The notes beneath the pieces were generated by a model. It saw nothing but the letters and a program-made list of their open reading frames with translations. It was not told where the DNA came from and did no database searches. Below, piece by piece: positions 24,607 through 34,439 of a stretch of 64,000 bases of DNA. The stretch is from Bradyrhizobium huanghuaihaiense. GTDB taxonomy: Bacteria > Pseudomonadota > Alphaproteobacteria > Rhizobiales > Xanthobacteraceae. The stretch is taken from assembly GCF_007830635.1 (NCBI RefSeq), contig NZ_VLLA01000003.1, positions 310,001 to 374,000 on the forward strand. The letters are read 5' to 3'. The position numbers and the translations under genes are program-made. Each line of letters begins with the position of its first letter. Positions within the stretch are counted from its first letter, which is position 1.

Positions 24607-26649
24607 ATGACCGACCAGCCCAAATCCGAGTCCGGCTTCCAGTATAGCCTGTCCAACCTGAAGCCCGTGACCCCCGCTCCCAAAGTCACCCTCACCTTCC
24701 CCGACGGCGCCCGGCGCGAATACGACAAGGGCATCACCGGCCTCGATATCGCCAAGGGCATTTCCCCGTCGCTGGCCAAGCGCACGGTTGCGATGGCGCT
24801 CGACGGCGAGCTCGCCGACCTCAACGATCCCATCGAGGCCGATGCCAAGATCGAGCTCGTCAATCGCGACGACCCGCGCGCGCTCGAATTGATCCGCCAC
24901 GACTGCGCGCACGTGCTGGCGGAAGCCGTGCAGACGCTGTGGCCGGGCACCCAGGTCACCATCGGTCCGGTGATCGAGAACGGCTTCTACTACGACTTCT
25001 TCCGCAACGAGCCGTTCACGCCGGAAGACTTTGCCGCGATCGAGAAGAAGATGCGCGAGATCATCGCGCGCGACAAACCCTTCACCAAGGAAGTCTGGGA
25101 TCGCGAGAAGACCAAGCAGGTGTTCCGCGACAAGGGCGAGGCCTTCAAGGTCGAGCTGGTCGACGCCATTCCCGGCACCGAGCCGATCAAGATCTATTAC
25201 CAGGGCGACTGGTTCGATCTCTGCCGCGGCCCGCACATGACCTCGACCGGCAAGGTCGGCAATGCCTTCAAGCTGATGAAGGTGGCCGGCGCCTATTGGC
25301 GTGGCGATTCCAACAACCCGATGCTGACCCGCATCTACGGTACGGCCTTTGCCAAGCAGGAGGACCTCGACGCTTATCTGAAGCAGATCGAGGAAGCCGA
25401 GAAGCGCGACCACCGCAGGCTCGGGCGCGAGCTCGACCTCTTCCACTTCCAGGAAGAAGGTCCGGGCGTCGTGTTCTGGCATCCGAAGGGCTGGACCATC
25501 TTCCAGCAGCTGATCGCCTATATGCGCCGCCGCCTGACCGGCGATTACAGCGAGGTCAATGCGCCGCAGATCCTCGACAAGGTGCTGTGGGAGACTTCGG
25601 GCCATTGGGGCTGGTACCGCGAGAACATGTTCGCGGCGCAGTCGGCCGGCGACGAGGCCGAGGACAAGCGCTGGTTCGCGCTGAAGCCGATGAACTGCCC
25701 CGGCCACGTTCAGATCTTCAAGCACGGCCTGAAGAGCTATCGCGACCTGCCCTTGCGCCTCGCCGAGTTCGGCGTGGTGCATCGCTACGAGCCGTCCGGC
25801 GCCATGCACGGCCTGATGCGCGTGCGCGGCTTCACCCAGGATGACGCGCACATCTTCTGCACCGAGGACCAGCTCGCCGAGGAGTGCCTGAAGATCAACG
25901 ATCTGATCCTGTCGACCTACGCGGATTTCGGCTTCACCGGCGACCTCACGGTGAAGCTGTCGACCCGTCCCGACAAGCGCGTCGGCACCGATGCGATGTG
26001 GGATCACGCCGAGCGCGTGATGGCCACCGTCCTGCGCGAGATCCAGACGCAGAACAATCACATCAAGACCGAGATCAACCCGGGCGAAGGCGCGTTCTAC
26101 GGGCCGAAGTTCGAATATGTGCTGCGCGACGCCATCGGCCGCGACTGGCAGTGCGGCACCACGCAGGTCGACTTCAACCTGCCGGAGCGGTTCGGTGCGT
26201 TCTACATCGACCATGACGGCGGCAAGAAGCCGCCTGTCATGGTGCACCGCGCCATCTGCGGCTCGATGGAGCGCTATATCGGCATCCTGATCGAGCACTA
26301 TGCCGGCAACTTCCCGCTCTGGCTCTCGCCGGTGCAGGCGGTGGTCACGACCATCACCTCGGAAGGCGACGAGTACGCCAAGCAGGTGCTGGAACAGGCG
26401 CGGCGCGCGGGGCTTCGGGTCGAGATCGACCTGCGCAACGAGAAGATCAACTACAAGGTCCGCGAGCACTCGCTGGCCAAGATCCCGGCGCTGCTCGTGG
26501 TCGGCAAGAAGGAGGCCGAGACGCAGTCGGTCTCCGTCCGCCGGCTCGGCAGCGACGGCCAGAAGGTGATGACGACCACCGAGGCGATTGCCGCCTTGGT
26601 CGACGAGGCGACGCCGCCCGATGTGAAGCGGGCTCGCGGCGCGGTCTGA
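24607..26649 (+). CDS. thrS: Threonyl-tRNA synthetase
   Basis: Charges tRNA-Thr; 680 aa, a usual length. Domains are a TGS domain (about 20-80), the editing domain with [18 protein letters not shown], the class II catalytic core with [20 protein letters not shown], motif 2 [18 protein letters not shown] and motif 3 near [20 protein letters not shown], then the C-terminal anticodon-binding domain. The zinc-site cysteine is in MNCPGH. The start ATG at 24607 has AGGAGAAAAGCA before it. No T-box or other leader is visible. The nitroreductase gene follows after 93 bp. Confidence 0.97.
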   Translation: MTDQPKSESGFQYSLSNLKPVTPAPKVTLTFPDGARREYDKGITGLDIAKGISPSLAKRTVAMALDGELADLNDPIEADAKIELVNRDDPRALELIRHDCAHVLAEAVQTLWPGTQVTIGPVIENGFYYDFFRNEPFTPEDFAAIEKKMREIIARDKPFTKEVWDREKTKQVFRDKGEAFKVELVDAIPGTEPIKIYYQGDWFDLCRGPHMTSTGKVGNAFKLMKVAGAYWRGDSNNPMLTRIYGTAFAKQEDLDAYLKQIEEAEKRDHRRLGRELDLFHFQEEGPGVVFWHPKGWTIFQQLIAYMRRRLTGDYSEVNAPQILDKVLWETSGHWGWYRENMFAAQSAGDEAEDKRWFALKPMNCPGHVQIFKHGLKSYRDLPLRLAEFGVVHRYEPSGAMHGLMRVRGFTQDDAHIFCTEDQLAEECLKINDLILSTYADFGFTGDLTVKLSTRPDKRVGTDAMWDHAERVMATVLREIQTQNNHIKTEINPGEGAFYGPKFEYVLRDAIGRDWQCGTTQVDFNLPERFGAFYIDHDGGKKPPVMVHRAICGSMERYIGILIEHYAGNFPLWLSPVQAVVTTITSEGDEYAKQVLEQARRAGLRVEIDLRNEKINYKVREHSLAKIPALLVVGKKEAETQSVSVRRLGSDGQKVMTTTEAIAALVDEATPPDVKRARGAV

Positions 26650-26742
26650 TCCCTGAAATCGATCTAAACTCGCTTCCGGTTGCGGGCGTGCATGCTTATC
26701 TCGGTATGGCACGCTCGACGACCAGCTGAAGAGGACCTTCCC

Positions 26743-27306
26743 GTGCCCGACGCCATCGAACTCCTGAAGACCCGCCGCTCGGTCAAGCCGCGCGAGATGA
26801 CCGGACCCGGCCCGTCGGCGGCCGAACTCGAGACGATCCTCACCATCGGCGCCCGTGTGCCCGATCACGGCAAGCTCGCGCCCTGGCGCTTCATCATCTT
26901 CGAGGGCGATGCCCGCCAGCGCGCCGGCGAGGTGATCGCGAAGGTGTTTGCCCGCAAGAATCCGGGCGCGCCGGCCGCCGACGTCGAGACCGAGCGCAAG
27001 CGCCTCATGGACGCGCCACTGGTGATCGGCATCGTCAGCTTCACCAAGCCGCATCCGAAGGTGCCGGCCTTCGAGCAGGAATTGTCGGCGGGCGCCAGCG
27101 CCATGAACATCGTTACGGCTGCGACCGCGCTCGGCTATGGCGCCTGCTGGCTGACCGGCTGGTTCGCCTTCGATCGCGACGTGCTTGACGGCCTTGGCCT
27201 CAAGCCGGACGAGAAGCTCGCAGGCTTCGTCCATATCGGCACGCCGACCAAGCCGAGCGAGGACCGTCCGCGCCCCGCGCTGTCCGATATCGTGACCAGG
27301 TTTTAA
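26743..27306 (+). CDS. Nitroreductase-family FMN oxidoreductase
   Basis: 187 aa, the YdjA-like small nitroreductase type. The N-terminus DAIELLKTRRSVKPREM holds the FMN phosphate-binding RRSV motif. The middle has GARVPDHGKLAPWRF, and the end has AATALGYGACWLTGW and GFVHIGTP. It would reduce nitro or enone substrates with NAD(P)H. A GTG start at 26743 is chosen because GAGGA lies seven bases before it. Its last codons (EDRPRP...IVTRF) are found again, diverged, 3.3 kb downstream. Confidence 0.92.
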   Translation: MPDAIELLKTRRSVKPREMTGPGPSAAELETILTIGARVPDHGKLAPWRFIIFEGDARQRAGEVIAKVFARKNPGAPAADVETERKRLMDAPLVIGIVSFTKPHPKVPAFEQELSAGASAMNIVTAATALGYGACWLTGWFAFDRDVLDGLGLKPDEKLAGFVHIGTPTKPSEDRPRPALSDIVTRF

Positions 27307-27332
27307 GCCCGGAAAGCTCGCGCCGCCGGGCT
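27306..27332. terminator. Bidirectional hairpin between nitroreductase and LysR genes
   Basis: The stem AGCCCGG / CCGGGCT has a 13-base loop and lies between two convergent stops. There is no strong T-run on either side. Confidence 0.45.
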
Positions 27333-27339
27333 GAGGAAC

Positions 27340-28204
27340 TCATCTCGGCTCGAAGAACAATGATCCCAGCTGCTTCGTGAGTTCAGCCACACGCGCGTTG
27401 CCGAGACTCGCTCTCACGCACATGATCCGGCGTATGGTCGGCAATTCAGGAAGATAATAGTCCCTGGCGACGATCACCGTGTCGGGCACCTTGCTGGCAG
27501 GCACGGCGGTGAATCCCATGCCGGCCTCCACGGCTCGCAGCTTGACCTCGAAATCGGGGCTGTTGAAGACGATCTTGTATGAGATCTCGTGACGTTCGAG
27601 CGTTCGTACCATCCAATCGTCGCCAGGCCATGTCAGGATCGGAATGGGAGATCCCGGACTTACCACAAACTGCTTCGCCCTGACCCAGACGAGCGGCTCT
27701 TCAATTCCTGCTACGATCATTTGGCGGATGTCGCCATCCATGCGCGGCTGATCAAACATGCAGGCAATGTCGAGATATCCCTCGATCAAGGCTTTCGCGA
27801 GGGTGCCGGACTGATCGACCTGGACGAAAATGCCGGAAAGACTGCCGGCAGATTGCTGCGCCTTGAAGAAATTGGTCGCGAAGAGCGAATTGAGCCCCAG
27901 CCTGACCGGCTGCGAACGATCAGTATTGCCGGACAGTCTCAGTAACTGGTCATTCGCCTCGATCATGCGTCTGGCTTGTTGCAGGGCAAGCCTGCCGAGA
28001 TCGCTGAGGGCCGTACCGGCCGAGGTCCGCTCAAACAGCGGTCCGCCCACCAGGTTCTGAAGCCTCTTCATCTGGGAACTGATCGCCGGCTGGCTCAGGC
28101 CCAGCAGTTCACCTGCCTTCGACAGGCTCCCGGTCTCGGGAGATCGCAATCGCAGTACGCACGATTTCCGTAGGAATATTTACGTACCCCCTGCGTTGAT
28201 TCAT
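27340..28204 (-). pseudogene. LysR-family regulator, apparent frameshift near the N-terminus
   Basis: The body (from residue 22 on) is a complete LysR protein: HTH with TGSLSKAGELLGLSQPAISS and QMKRLQNLVGGPLFERT, then a substrate-binding domain to the end at 27340. The natural start is the ATG at 28204 (GGGAGA before it), which reads MNQRRGYVNIPTEIVRTAIA. After ATC-TCC the frame must shift by one base at the CCC run (plus strand 28138-28140) to reach ETGSLSKAG; unshifted, it stops within about 32 codons. A TTG at 28149 could still start a shortened form, but it would lack the first HTH helix. Either a real mutation or a one-base sequence error. Confidence 0.8.
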
Positions 28205-28422
28205 TTAATTAATCTCCCTTAAAGGGATTAACTCCTGGTTGTCCTCGTTAAATATACCCTACAACTCTGAGATGTTGACCTAAAGCAAGCTTTCTATAGC
28301 CCCATAAATTTTTTGGGGGCCAAAGCCCGCAATAGCACCCGCAAATATACGGAACGATCCATAAAATAAGCCGTAACGAGCGTGCCCGCATCCTCGACCA
28401 CAACAAAGGGTTGAGGTCCGAC
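28205..28422. other. AT-rich gap between the LysR and TadE-like genes
   Basis: 218 bp with base composition clearly lower in GC than its surroundings. It contains a GCCCC...GGGGGC hairpin around a run of T (about 28299-28322). It probably holds the divergent promoters. No gene is seen. Confidence 0.4.
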
Positions 28423-28836
28423 ATGCTTCGATTCGTGCTCTGCCTGCGCGGCGCTTCCGCCGTCGAATTCGCGCTGATTACGCCTCTCTTTCTATTGATG
28501 CTGTTTGGGATCGTCATCTTCGGCGGCTATCTCACGATGATCCACGGGGTCCAGCAGCTTGCCGCGGAAGCTGCCCGCTCGTCAGTCGCCGGCATCTCCG
28601 ACAGCGAGCGCAACACGATTGCAACCGGCTACGTCTCTGCAAACGCCGCGACCTACCCGCTGCTCGATCCGGGCAAAATTGTCGTCAGCGCCGCTCCATC
28701 GAGCAGCTCCACGAACGTGTACGTGGTGACCGTGACATACGACGCGTCTAGCAGCATCATCTTCGCGCTTCCACTCGCACCGGCTCCCTCCTCCACGATC
28801 GCTCGTTCCGCCAGCATTCCCTATGGAGGGTTCTAG
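28423..28836 (+). CDS. TadE-like pseudopilin-type protein
   Basis: 137 aa. It starts with a short basic leader and the TadE motif GASAVEFALITPLFLLMLFG, a Gly/Glu membrane helix resembling prepilin processing sites. The periplasmic remainder is Ser/Thr/Ala-rich. In Tad loci such proteins are minor pseudopilins cut by TadV/CpaA and used for Flp pilus assembly. Here only the TadG-like partner follows, two bases after its stop, and no tad/cpa machinery is visible. The ATG at 28423 follows TTGAGG. Confidence 0.85.
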   Translation: MLRFVLCLRGASAVEFALITPLFLLMLFGIVIFGGYLTMIHGVQQLAAEAARSSVAGISDSERNTIATGYVSANAATYPLLDPGKIVVSAAPSSSSTNVYVVTVTYDASSSIIFALPLAPAPSSTIARSASIPYGGF

Positions 28837-28837
28837 G

Positions 28838-30508
28838 ATGAAATCGGCACAGCACCTCGTGCGCCGGTTTGCCTCCGACGATCGGGGCAACGTTGCGATC
28901 CTGGGAGCGATTGTGATGACCCTGGTCATCGGCTTCGCCGCGCTTGGGGTGGATCTCGGCGCGATCTTCGCCGACAGGCGCAAGGCCCAGAGCGCAGCGG
29001 ACCTCGCAGCGATCGTCGCTGCCGGCAACCTGAACAACGCCACCAATGCCGCCTCTGCGACCGTCGTGCGCAACAACTATCCGGCGAACGCGCTGGTCGG
29101 CGTCGAGCTTGGAAATTACACGGCCAATGCTGCCGTAACGCCGGACAAGCGCTTCGTCACGCCGGCAACAGGAACGCCGACGGCCGCGCGGGTCACCCTC
29201 GAAACAAAGACACCGCTCTATTTCGCCCGTTACATCACCGGTTCGAGCCAATATACGATCAAGACCACAGCAACGGCATCGAGCACGGCCCTTGCTTCGT
29301 TTGCGATCGGCTCACGCCTTCTTGCGGTCAACGGCGGGCTGATCAACGCCATGCTTGGGTCAATGCTGGGCACAAACCTTTCACTGACGGCCATGGACTA
29401 TCAGGCACTCGCGAACGCGCGCATCGACGCGCTCGATTTCCTCTCTGCGGTCGCGACGCGGGCCAATGTGACCGGCCCGACTTACGACAATGTCCTGAGC
29501 AGCAACATTAAGATGGCCGACTTTCTTGCGGCCATGCTGACGACGCAACAGACCGCCAATGGCAACAACGCGGCCACGATCACCTTGTCGAGCATCGCCC
29601 AGGCCACATCCGCACAGTCAACCCGGATTGCTCCGGGATCGCTCCTGGATCTTGGGCCTTACGGCAGCCTCGCAATTGGCCAGAAGCCGAAGGTCGGAGC
29701 CAGCCTCTCGCTCTTGAGCTTGCTGGCCGGCACCGCCGCTGTTGCGAACGGAACCAATCAGATCGCAACCAGCGTGAACCTCAACCTGCCTGGGATCACG
29801 CAGGTTTCCGTCGTCGCCACGGTCGGCGAACGTCCCGTGGGCTCGGGCTGGTTCGCCGTCGGTGCCCAGGGCGCAAGCGTCCACACGGCCCAGACGCGCG
29901 TCCTGATCACGATCCAGCTCGCAGGCAGCGGCGGCATTCCTTCAGTCAATCTGCCGATTTATGTCGAGGTGGCACCGGGTACGGCCACGCTGTCCGGCAT
30001 CTCCTGCGGACGGCCCGACATCAGCAGTTCGACTGTCACGCTCGGCGTTACCCCTGGCGTCGTCGACGCCTGGGTCGGCAACGTTTCGATGGCCGACATG
30101 ACCAATTTCAGGACCAAGCCGAACCCTCCGCCCGCCGCATTGGTCAACCTATCTGGCGTGACCATCACCGGCCGCGCTCATGCTGAAATCAGCAATACCG
30201 CGGCAAAGCAGGTCGACTTCAGCTACGCCGACATTCAGGCTCAGACAATCAAGACAGTCACCACGACAAGTTTCACCTCATCGTTGATGTCGAGCCTGCT
30301 CAGGGACATGAGCTTGACAGTCACGACCGGCCCCCTCGCGCTGCCGCTGCCCGGCGCCGGCTCGACGATCGCCAATATCCTTTCCGGCGCCACGAGCTCG
30401 ATCGATCAGATACTCGCATCCACGCTTGCCGCACTCGGCGTCGGAATCGGGCAAGCGGACGTATGGGTTTCCGGCGTGCGATGCGACGGTGCGGTGCTCG
30501 TCAACTGA
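28838..30508 (+). CDS. TadG-like protein
   Basis: 556 aa. The N-terminal segment RRFASDDRGNVAILGAIVMT has the Gly-Asn-Val-Ala TadE/TadG membrane motif. It is followed by GVDLGAIFADRRKAQSAADL and AALAAIV-type helices typical of putative Flp pilus-assembly TadG. The long periplasmic part is Ala/Thr/Ser/Val-rich with few charges and one cysteine pair (ISCGRPD and VRCDGAV). The start ATG at 28838 has GGAGGG eight bases before it; that site overlaps the end of the TadE-like gene. The block it lies in appears inserted. Confidence 0.85.
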   Translation: MKSAQHLVRRFASDDRGNVAILGAIVMTLVIGFAALGVDLGAIFADRRKAQSAADLAAIVAAGNLNNATNAASATVVRNNYPANALVGVELGNYTANAAVTPDKRFVTPATGTPTAARVTLETKTPLYFARYITGSSQYTIKTTATASSTALASFAIGSRLLAVNGGLINAMLGSMLGTNLSLTAMDYQALANARIDALDFLSAVATRANVTGPTYDNVLSSNIKMADFLAAMLTTQQTANGNNAATITLSSIAQATSAQSTRIAPGSLLDLGPYGSLAIGQKPKVGASLSLLSLLAGTAAVANGTNQIATSVNLNLPGITQVSVVATVGERPVGSGWFAVGAQGASVHTAQTRVLITIQLAGSGGIPSVNLPIYVEVAPGTATLSGISCGRPDISSSTVTLGVTPGVVDAWVGNVSMADMTNFRTKPNPPPAALVNLSGVTITGRAHAEISNTAAKQVDFSYADIQAQTIKTVTTTSFTSSLMSSLLRDMSLTVTTGPLALPLPGAGSTIANILSGATSSIDQILASTLAALGVGIGQADVWVSGVRCDGAVLVN

Positions 30509-30602
30509 TCGAGTTGCCGCAATCCGCCCCAGGGGATCAAGGTCCAGGTCGATAAATTCCTCGCCAGCGTTCGTGCCATGTAGGCGGCTGCTCCCAATTG
30601 CG

Positions 30603-30668
30603 AGGCCGGCCAAGCTCGGCGAGGACCGGCCGCGACCGTTCCTTTCGGAAATCGTGACGCGATTTTAA
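30603..30668 (+). pseudogene. Remnant of a nitroreductase 3' end
   Basis: Read in one frame the segment gives AKLGEDRPRPFLSEIVTRF-stop. This matches the end of the intact nitroreductase (TKPSEDRPRPALSDIVTRF-stop) at 27243-27306. DNA identity looks to be about three quarters. No homology is seen further upstream, so only about 65 bp survive. It marks the right edge of the LysR/Tad block. Confidence 0.75.
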
Positions 30669-30731
30669 CCGATGGCTTGTTGACGCCTTCGGCATCTTGC
30701 GGCTTTGATCCCGCAGAGGGAGGAAGCCCGG

Positions 30732-31991
30732 ATGAAGCGTCGTGAATTTCTGGTCGGAGCCGCACTGCTCGCCGGCACGATGGCACGGGGCCGTGCCGCC
30801 AACATCCCTGCTCCGTCGCCCGACGGGCTCGAGCGCATCACCGCCTATTTCAACAACGAGGTCACGAGCGGCCGGCTGCCGGGCGCCGTGATCCTGGTGC
30901 AGCAGCACGGCAAGCCGGTCTATCTCAAGACCTTCGGCGTGCGCGACACCAGGACCGGCCTCGCGATGACGCCGGACACGATCTTCGCCATCCACTCGAT
31001 GACCAAGCCGATCACGTGCCTCGGCGCGATGATGCTGATCGACGAGGACAAGCTCGCGCTCACCGATCCCGCGTCGAAATACGTCCCGCTCTTTGCCGAC
31101 ACCAAGGTCGGAATAGAGCCGGAGGGGACATCGACGGTCGAACTCGAGCCGCCGATCCGTCCCGTCAACATCGAGGATCTGCTGCGGCACACCTCGGGCA
31201 TCAGCTACGACTATATCGGCGCCCCCTGGGTGATGCAGGTTTACCAGGCCGCCAATATTTTCGAGGGCCCCTTCAACAACAGACAGTTCGCCGACCGTAT
31301 CGCCAAGCTGCCGCTGACGCGCCAGCCCGGGACGCTGTGGCGCTACGGCCATTCCACCGACGTGCTCGGCGCCATCATCGAGATCATCTCCGGCCAGACA
31401 CTGTACCAGTTCCTCAAGCAGCGCATTCTCGATCCGCTCGGCATGACCAGCACCAAATTCGTGCTGACGACACCGGAGGAGCGCGCGCGGATGGCGCGGC
31501 CGCTGCCGAACGACCCGATCCTGCTCGCCGGCGAGCGCGACCGCCTCGCCCATCCCGAATGGGAATCCGGCGGCGGCGGGCTGTTGTCGTCCATCACCGA
31601 CTATCAACGCTTCTCGCAGATGCTGCTCAATGGCGGCGAGTTCGAGGGCAAGCGTTACCTCAGCCCCGCCGCGTTCAAGGCGATGACGACCGATCATATC
31701 GGGCCCGGCTCGGGTGTGGGGCGCGACTATTTCTATTTCCCGGGTGACGGCTTCGGCTATGGCTACGGCATCGGCGTACGCACCGATCCCGGCAACGCGA
31801 AGCCGCCGCCGGCGGGATCGATCGGCGAGTTGAAATGGGACAGTGGCAGCGGCACCTATTTCGGCGTCGATCCCAAGCTCGACATGGTCTACCTCATGAT
31901 GCAGCAGACCCAGAACGAGCGCAGCCGCATCACGCCCGCCTTCAAGGCGCTGGTCTACGACTGCTTCCCCGAGGCGCTACGCCGCCCGTGA
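30732..31991 (+). CDS. Secreted serine hydrolase (class C beta-lactamase family)
   Basis: 419 aa. Begins MKRREFLVGAALLAGTMARG, a Tat-like or Sec signal peptide with an RR pair. The catalytic motifs are S-M-T-K in IFAIHSMTKPI (SxxK), Y-G-H in LWRYGHSTDVLG (the YxN position has His) and a late Gly-rich motif DSGSGTYFGVD in place of HxG. It is likely an esterase or D-aminopeptidase-type enzyme in the periplasm. The ATG at 30732 has GGAGG-type sequence before it. It is convergent with the GGDEF-EAL gene, the stops overlapping by 15 bp. This gene probably followed the nitroreductase before the insertion. Confidence 0.88.
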   Translation: MKRREFLVGAALLAGTMARGRAANIPAPSPDGLERITAYFNNEVTSGRLPGAVILVQQHGKPVYLKTFGVRDTRTGLAMTPDTIFAIHSMTKPITCLGAMMLIDEDKLALTDPASKYVPLFADTKVGIEPEGTSTVELEPPIRPVNIEDLLRHTSGISYDYIGAPWVMQVYQAANIFEGPFNNRQFADRIAKLPLTRQPGTLWRYGHSTDVLGAIIEIISGQTLYQFLKQRILDPLGMTSTKFVLTTPEERARMARPLPNDPILLAGERDRLAHPEWESGGGGLLSSITDYQRFSQMLLNGGEFEGKRYLSPAAFKAMTTDHIGPGSGVGRDYFYFPGDGFGYGYGIGVRTDPGNAKPPPAGSIGELKWDSGSGTYFGVDPKLDMVYLMMQQTQNERSRITPAFKALVYDCFPEALRRP

Positions 31992-34439
31992 GGCGCGCTG
32001 GCCGAACTTGGCCAGCAATGTCGCGATCTCCGCGGCGGGCCGCGCCGCACTGAACAGAAAGCCCTGCACCTCGTTGCAGCCTTCGGCGCGCAGCCAGTCG
32101 AGCTGATCCTCGGTCTCGACGCCCTCAGCGGTCGTGGTGATGTTGAGGCTGCGGCCGAGCCCGGAGATCGCGCGCACGATCGCGCCGCAATCGGGACGCC
32201 GCGCCAGATCCTTCACGAAGGAGCGGTCGATCTTGATCTTGTCGAACGGGAAGCTTCTGAGATAGCTGAGGCTGGAATAGCCGGTACCGAAATCATCCAT
32301 GGAGATGCCGACGCCGAGCTCGCGCACCTGGTGCAGGATCGCGAGATTGGCGTCGGTCTCGGCCAGGAAGATCGACTCGGTGATCTCCAGCTCCAGCCGC
32401 TTCGGCGACAGGCCGGACTGCGCCAGCGCCGAGATCACGACCTGGACAAGGTTGCGGCTGCGGAATTGCGCCGGCGACAGGTTGACGGCGACCTTGACGT
32501 CGACGGGCCATTTCACCGCTTCGGCGCAGGCCTCGCGCAGCACCCATTCGCCGAGCTGGGTGATCAGGCCGATGTCTTCGGCGACCGGAATGAACTCCGC
32601 CGGCGAGATCATGCCCTTGTCGGGGTGGCGCCAGCGCAGCAGCGACTCGAAGCCGGAGATGCGGTCGGAGGCAATCGACACCAGCGGCTGATAGTGCAGC
32701 TCGAACTCGCCATTGGCGAAGGCCCGGCGCAGATCGAGCTCCATGTCGCGGCGCTTCTGCGCCTGCAGGTCCATCTCGCGCTCGAAGAAATGATGCACGC
32801 CGCCGCCATCGGACTTCGCCCGGTACAGCGCCATATCGGCGTTGCGCATCAACTGCTCCGACGTCACGCCGTCACCAGGCGACAGCGCGATGCCGATGCT
32901 GGCGCCGATCACCATCTCCTGCCCGTCGATCTCATAGGGCGCCTTCAGCATGTCGATCAGCAGGCTCGCGCAGGCACTGGCCTCGTTCGGCGAGACGTCG
33001 GCGGCCAGGATCACGGCGAACTCGTCGCCGCCGAGCCGGGCCGCGAGATTGGCACCGCGGACGGCAATGGTCAGGCGCTCGGCGACCTCCTTGAGCAGAC
33101 GGTCGCCCGAGGGATGTCCAAAGGAATCGTTGATGTTCTTGAACAGGTCGAGGTCGATGTAGAGCACGCCGACGCGCTTGCCCCCGGCCTGGTCGAGCGC
33201 CTGCTTCAGTCGCTCCTGGAAATATTCGCGGTTCGGCAGGTCGGTGAGCCCGTCATGGTGCGCCATGTGGGCGATGCGCGCCTCCGCCTTGCGCCGCTCG
33301 GTGATGTCGACCACCGCGACCAGGTAGCCGTCGCGATCGTTGAATGCGACGCGGCGGCCGAAGGTGAGCACCTCGATCTCGCTGCCGTCGGCGCGCAGAT
33401 GCCGCCAGTTGCGCGGGGAGTGATAGGTGTCGCCGACGCGTTCGAGGGCCTCGGCGTGACTGTCCCACTCGTCCTGCGGCCAGATCTCGTGCAGCTTCAT
33501 GCGCAGGAAAGTGGCGCGGCTGTAGCCGTAATGCTGGACCGCGGCATCGTTGACGCTGAGAAACTCCTTGCTCTCGGCGTCGAACACCCACATCGGCATC
33601 GGGTTGTTGTCGAACAGCAGGCGGAACGAGGCGTCGCGCCGCTTCAAGGCGGTGACGTCGGAGATCGTCAGCGAGACCACGTCGGCGAAGGCAGTGGCGC
33701 TGAGGCGGAGATGGCGATCCTCGTGCTCGATCTCGAGCTGTTCGCCGCGGCCGCCGGAGATGGACCTGAGCAGGAATTCCATGACATCGGGCGATGCCAG
33801 CAGCGTGCCGCCCTCGCCGATCCGGCGCCACAACAGGCTAGCGCCTGCGGCCTCCAGCAGCACGCCTGCGCTCTTGTTGTGGTGCACGATCTGGAGATCG
33901 AACGGCTTGCCCCCGGCGTCGCGCAGCGTCGCCAGCGAGATCACCGCATCGTCCGTCGCGGAGAAGATCGCATCCAGCAGATTGTATTGCGCGCCGCGCT
34001 CGTTGACATAGGCGCCGACCAGCGTGGCGCCCCAGCGCGAGGCGGTCGGCAGCGCCAGCACGTCATAGGTCCTGACCATGCCGTCGCGTACGCAATGCGC
34101 GCTCGCCTGGTGCGGCCGGCCGTTCGCCAGCGCGCTCGCCGCCGCTTCCGACAGCGCCGTGGCGCAATCCGGCGAGAGCTCCTCGACCGGGATGTCCCAG
34201 CGCTCCTCGCCGAGCCATTTCTGCACGTAGCGGCCGCTGCGCGACAGTTCGAGCGCACCGTCGTTCTTCAAGAGCGCGATGTGGTCGGCGAGCCGGCCGA
34301 GGCTGCCGAGCATCACGTCCTCATAGCGCGGCAGCCGCTCACCCGGCTTCAACGCGGCACGCCATTTGCGCTGAAGCACCGGGATGTCGTCGAACATTTC
34401 GGCGGCCGGTTTTCCCGGCATCTTCTTTGCGGCAGTCAT
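31977..34439 (-). CDS. PAS-GGDEF-EAL cyclic-di-GMP signalling protein
   Basis: 820 aa, cytoplasmic. A PAS_5-like N-terminal region (about 10-140) is followed by two PAS domains (the second with FRLLFDNNPMPMWVFDAESK). A GGDEF domain with an intact RLGGDEFAVIL and an EAL domain complete the protein. The EAL signature is GFESLLRWRHP (ESL), and the metal site DDFGTGYSSLSYL is intact. It could make and break cyclic-di-GMP; the dominant activity cannot be told. The ATG at 34439 follows GGGG by seven bases and is preferred to a GTG at 34484. It is monocistronic. Confidence 0.92.
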   Translation of the reverse strand: MTAAKKMPGKPAAEMFDDIPVLQRKWRAALKPGERLPRYEDVMLGSLGRLADHIALLKNDGALELSRSGRYVQKWLGEERWDIPVEELSPDCATALSEAAASALANGRPHQASAHCVRDGMVRTYDVLALPTASRWGATLVGAYVNERGAQYNLLDAIFSATDDAVISLATLRDAGGKPFDLQIVHHNKSAGVLLEAAGASLLWRRIGEGGTLLASPDVMEFLLRSISGGRGEQLEIEHEDRHLRLSATAFADVVSLTISDVTALKRRDASFRLLFDNNPMPMWVFDAESKEFLSVNDAAVQHYGYSRATFLRMKLHEIWPQDEWDSHAEALERVGDTYHSPRNWRHLRADGSEIEVLTFGRRVAFNDRDGYLVAVVDITERRKAEARIAHMAHHDGLTDLPNREYFQERLKQALDQAGGKRVGVLYIDLDLFKNINDSFGHPSGDRLLKEVAERLTIAVRGANLAARLGGDEFAVILAADVSPNEASACASLLIDMLKAPYEIDGQEMVIGASIGIALSPGDGVTSEQLMRNADMALYRAKSDGGGVHHFFEREMDLQAQKRRDMELDLRRAFANGEFELHYQPLVSIASDRISGFESLLRWRHPDKGMISPAEFIPVAEDIGLITQLGEWVLREACAEAVKWPVDVKVAVNLSPAQFRSRNLVQVVISALAQSGLSPKRLELEITESIFLAETDANLAILHQVRELGVGISMDDFGTGYSSLSYLRSFPFDKIKIDRSFVKDLARRPDCGAIVRAISGLGRSLNITTTAEGVETEDQLDWLRAEGCNEVQGFLFSAARPAAEIATLLAKFGQRASRAA

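Noticed and set aside
24502..27234. A very long open frame on the minus strand opposite thrS and the nitroreductase gene
   Set aside because: It is the antisense shadow of two well-identified genes in high-GC DNA. Its translation is Ala/Gly/Arg/Leu/Val-rich without any family motif.
30732..31991. A true beta-lactamase resistance gene
   Set aside because: The YxN motif is Y-G-H and the third motif differs. The family includes many esterases and peptidases, so resistance cannot be claimed.
31977..34439. Possible loss of phosphodiesterase activity because the EAL motif is ESL
   Set aside because: The alanine position varies in active enzymes, and the DDFGTGYSS metal site is intact, so no claim is justified.
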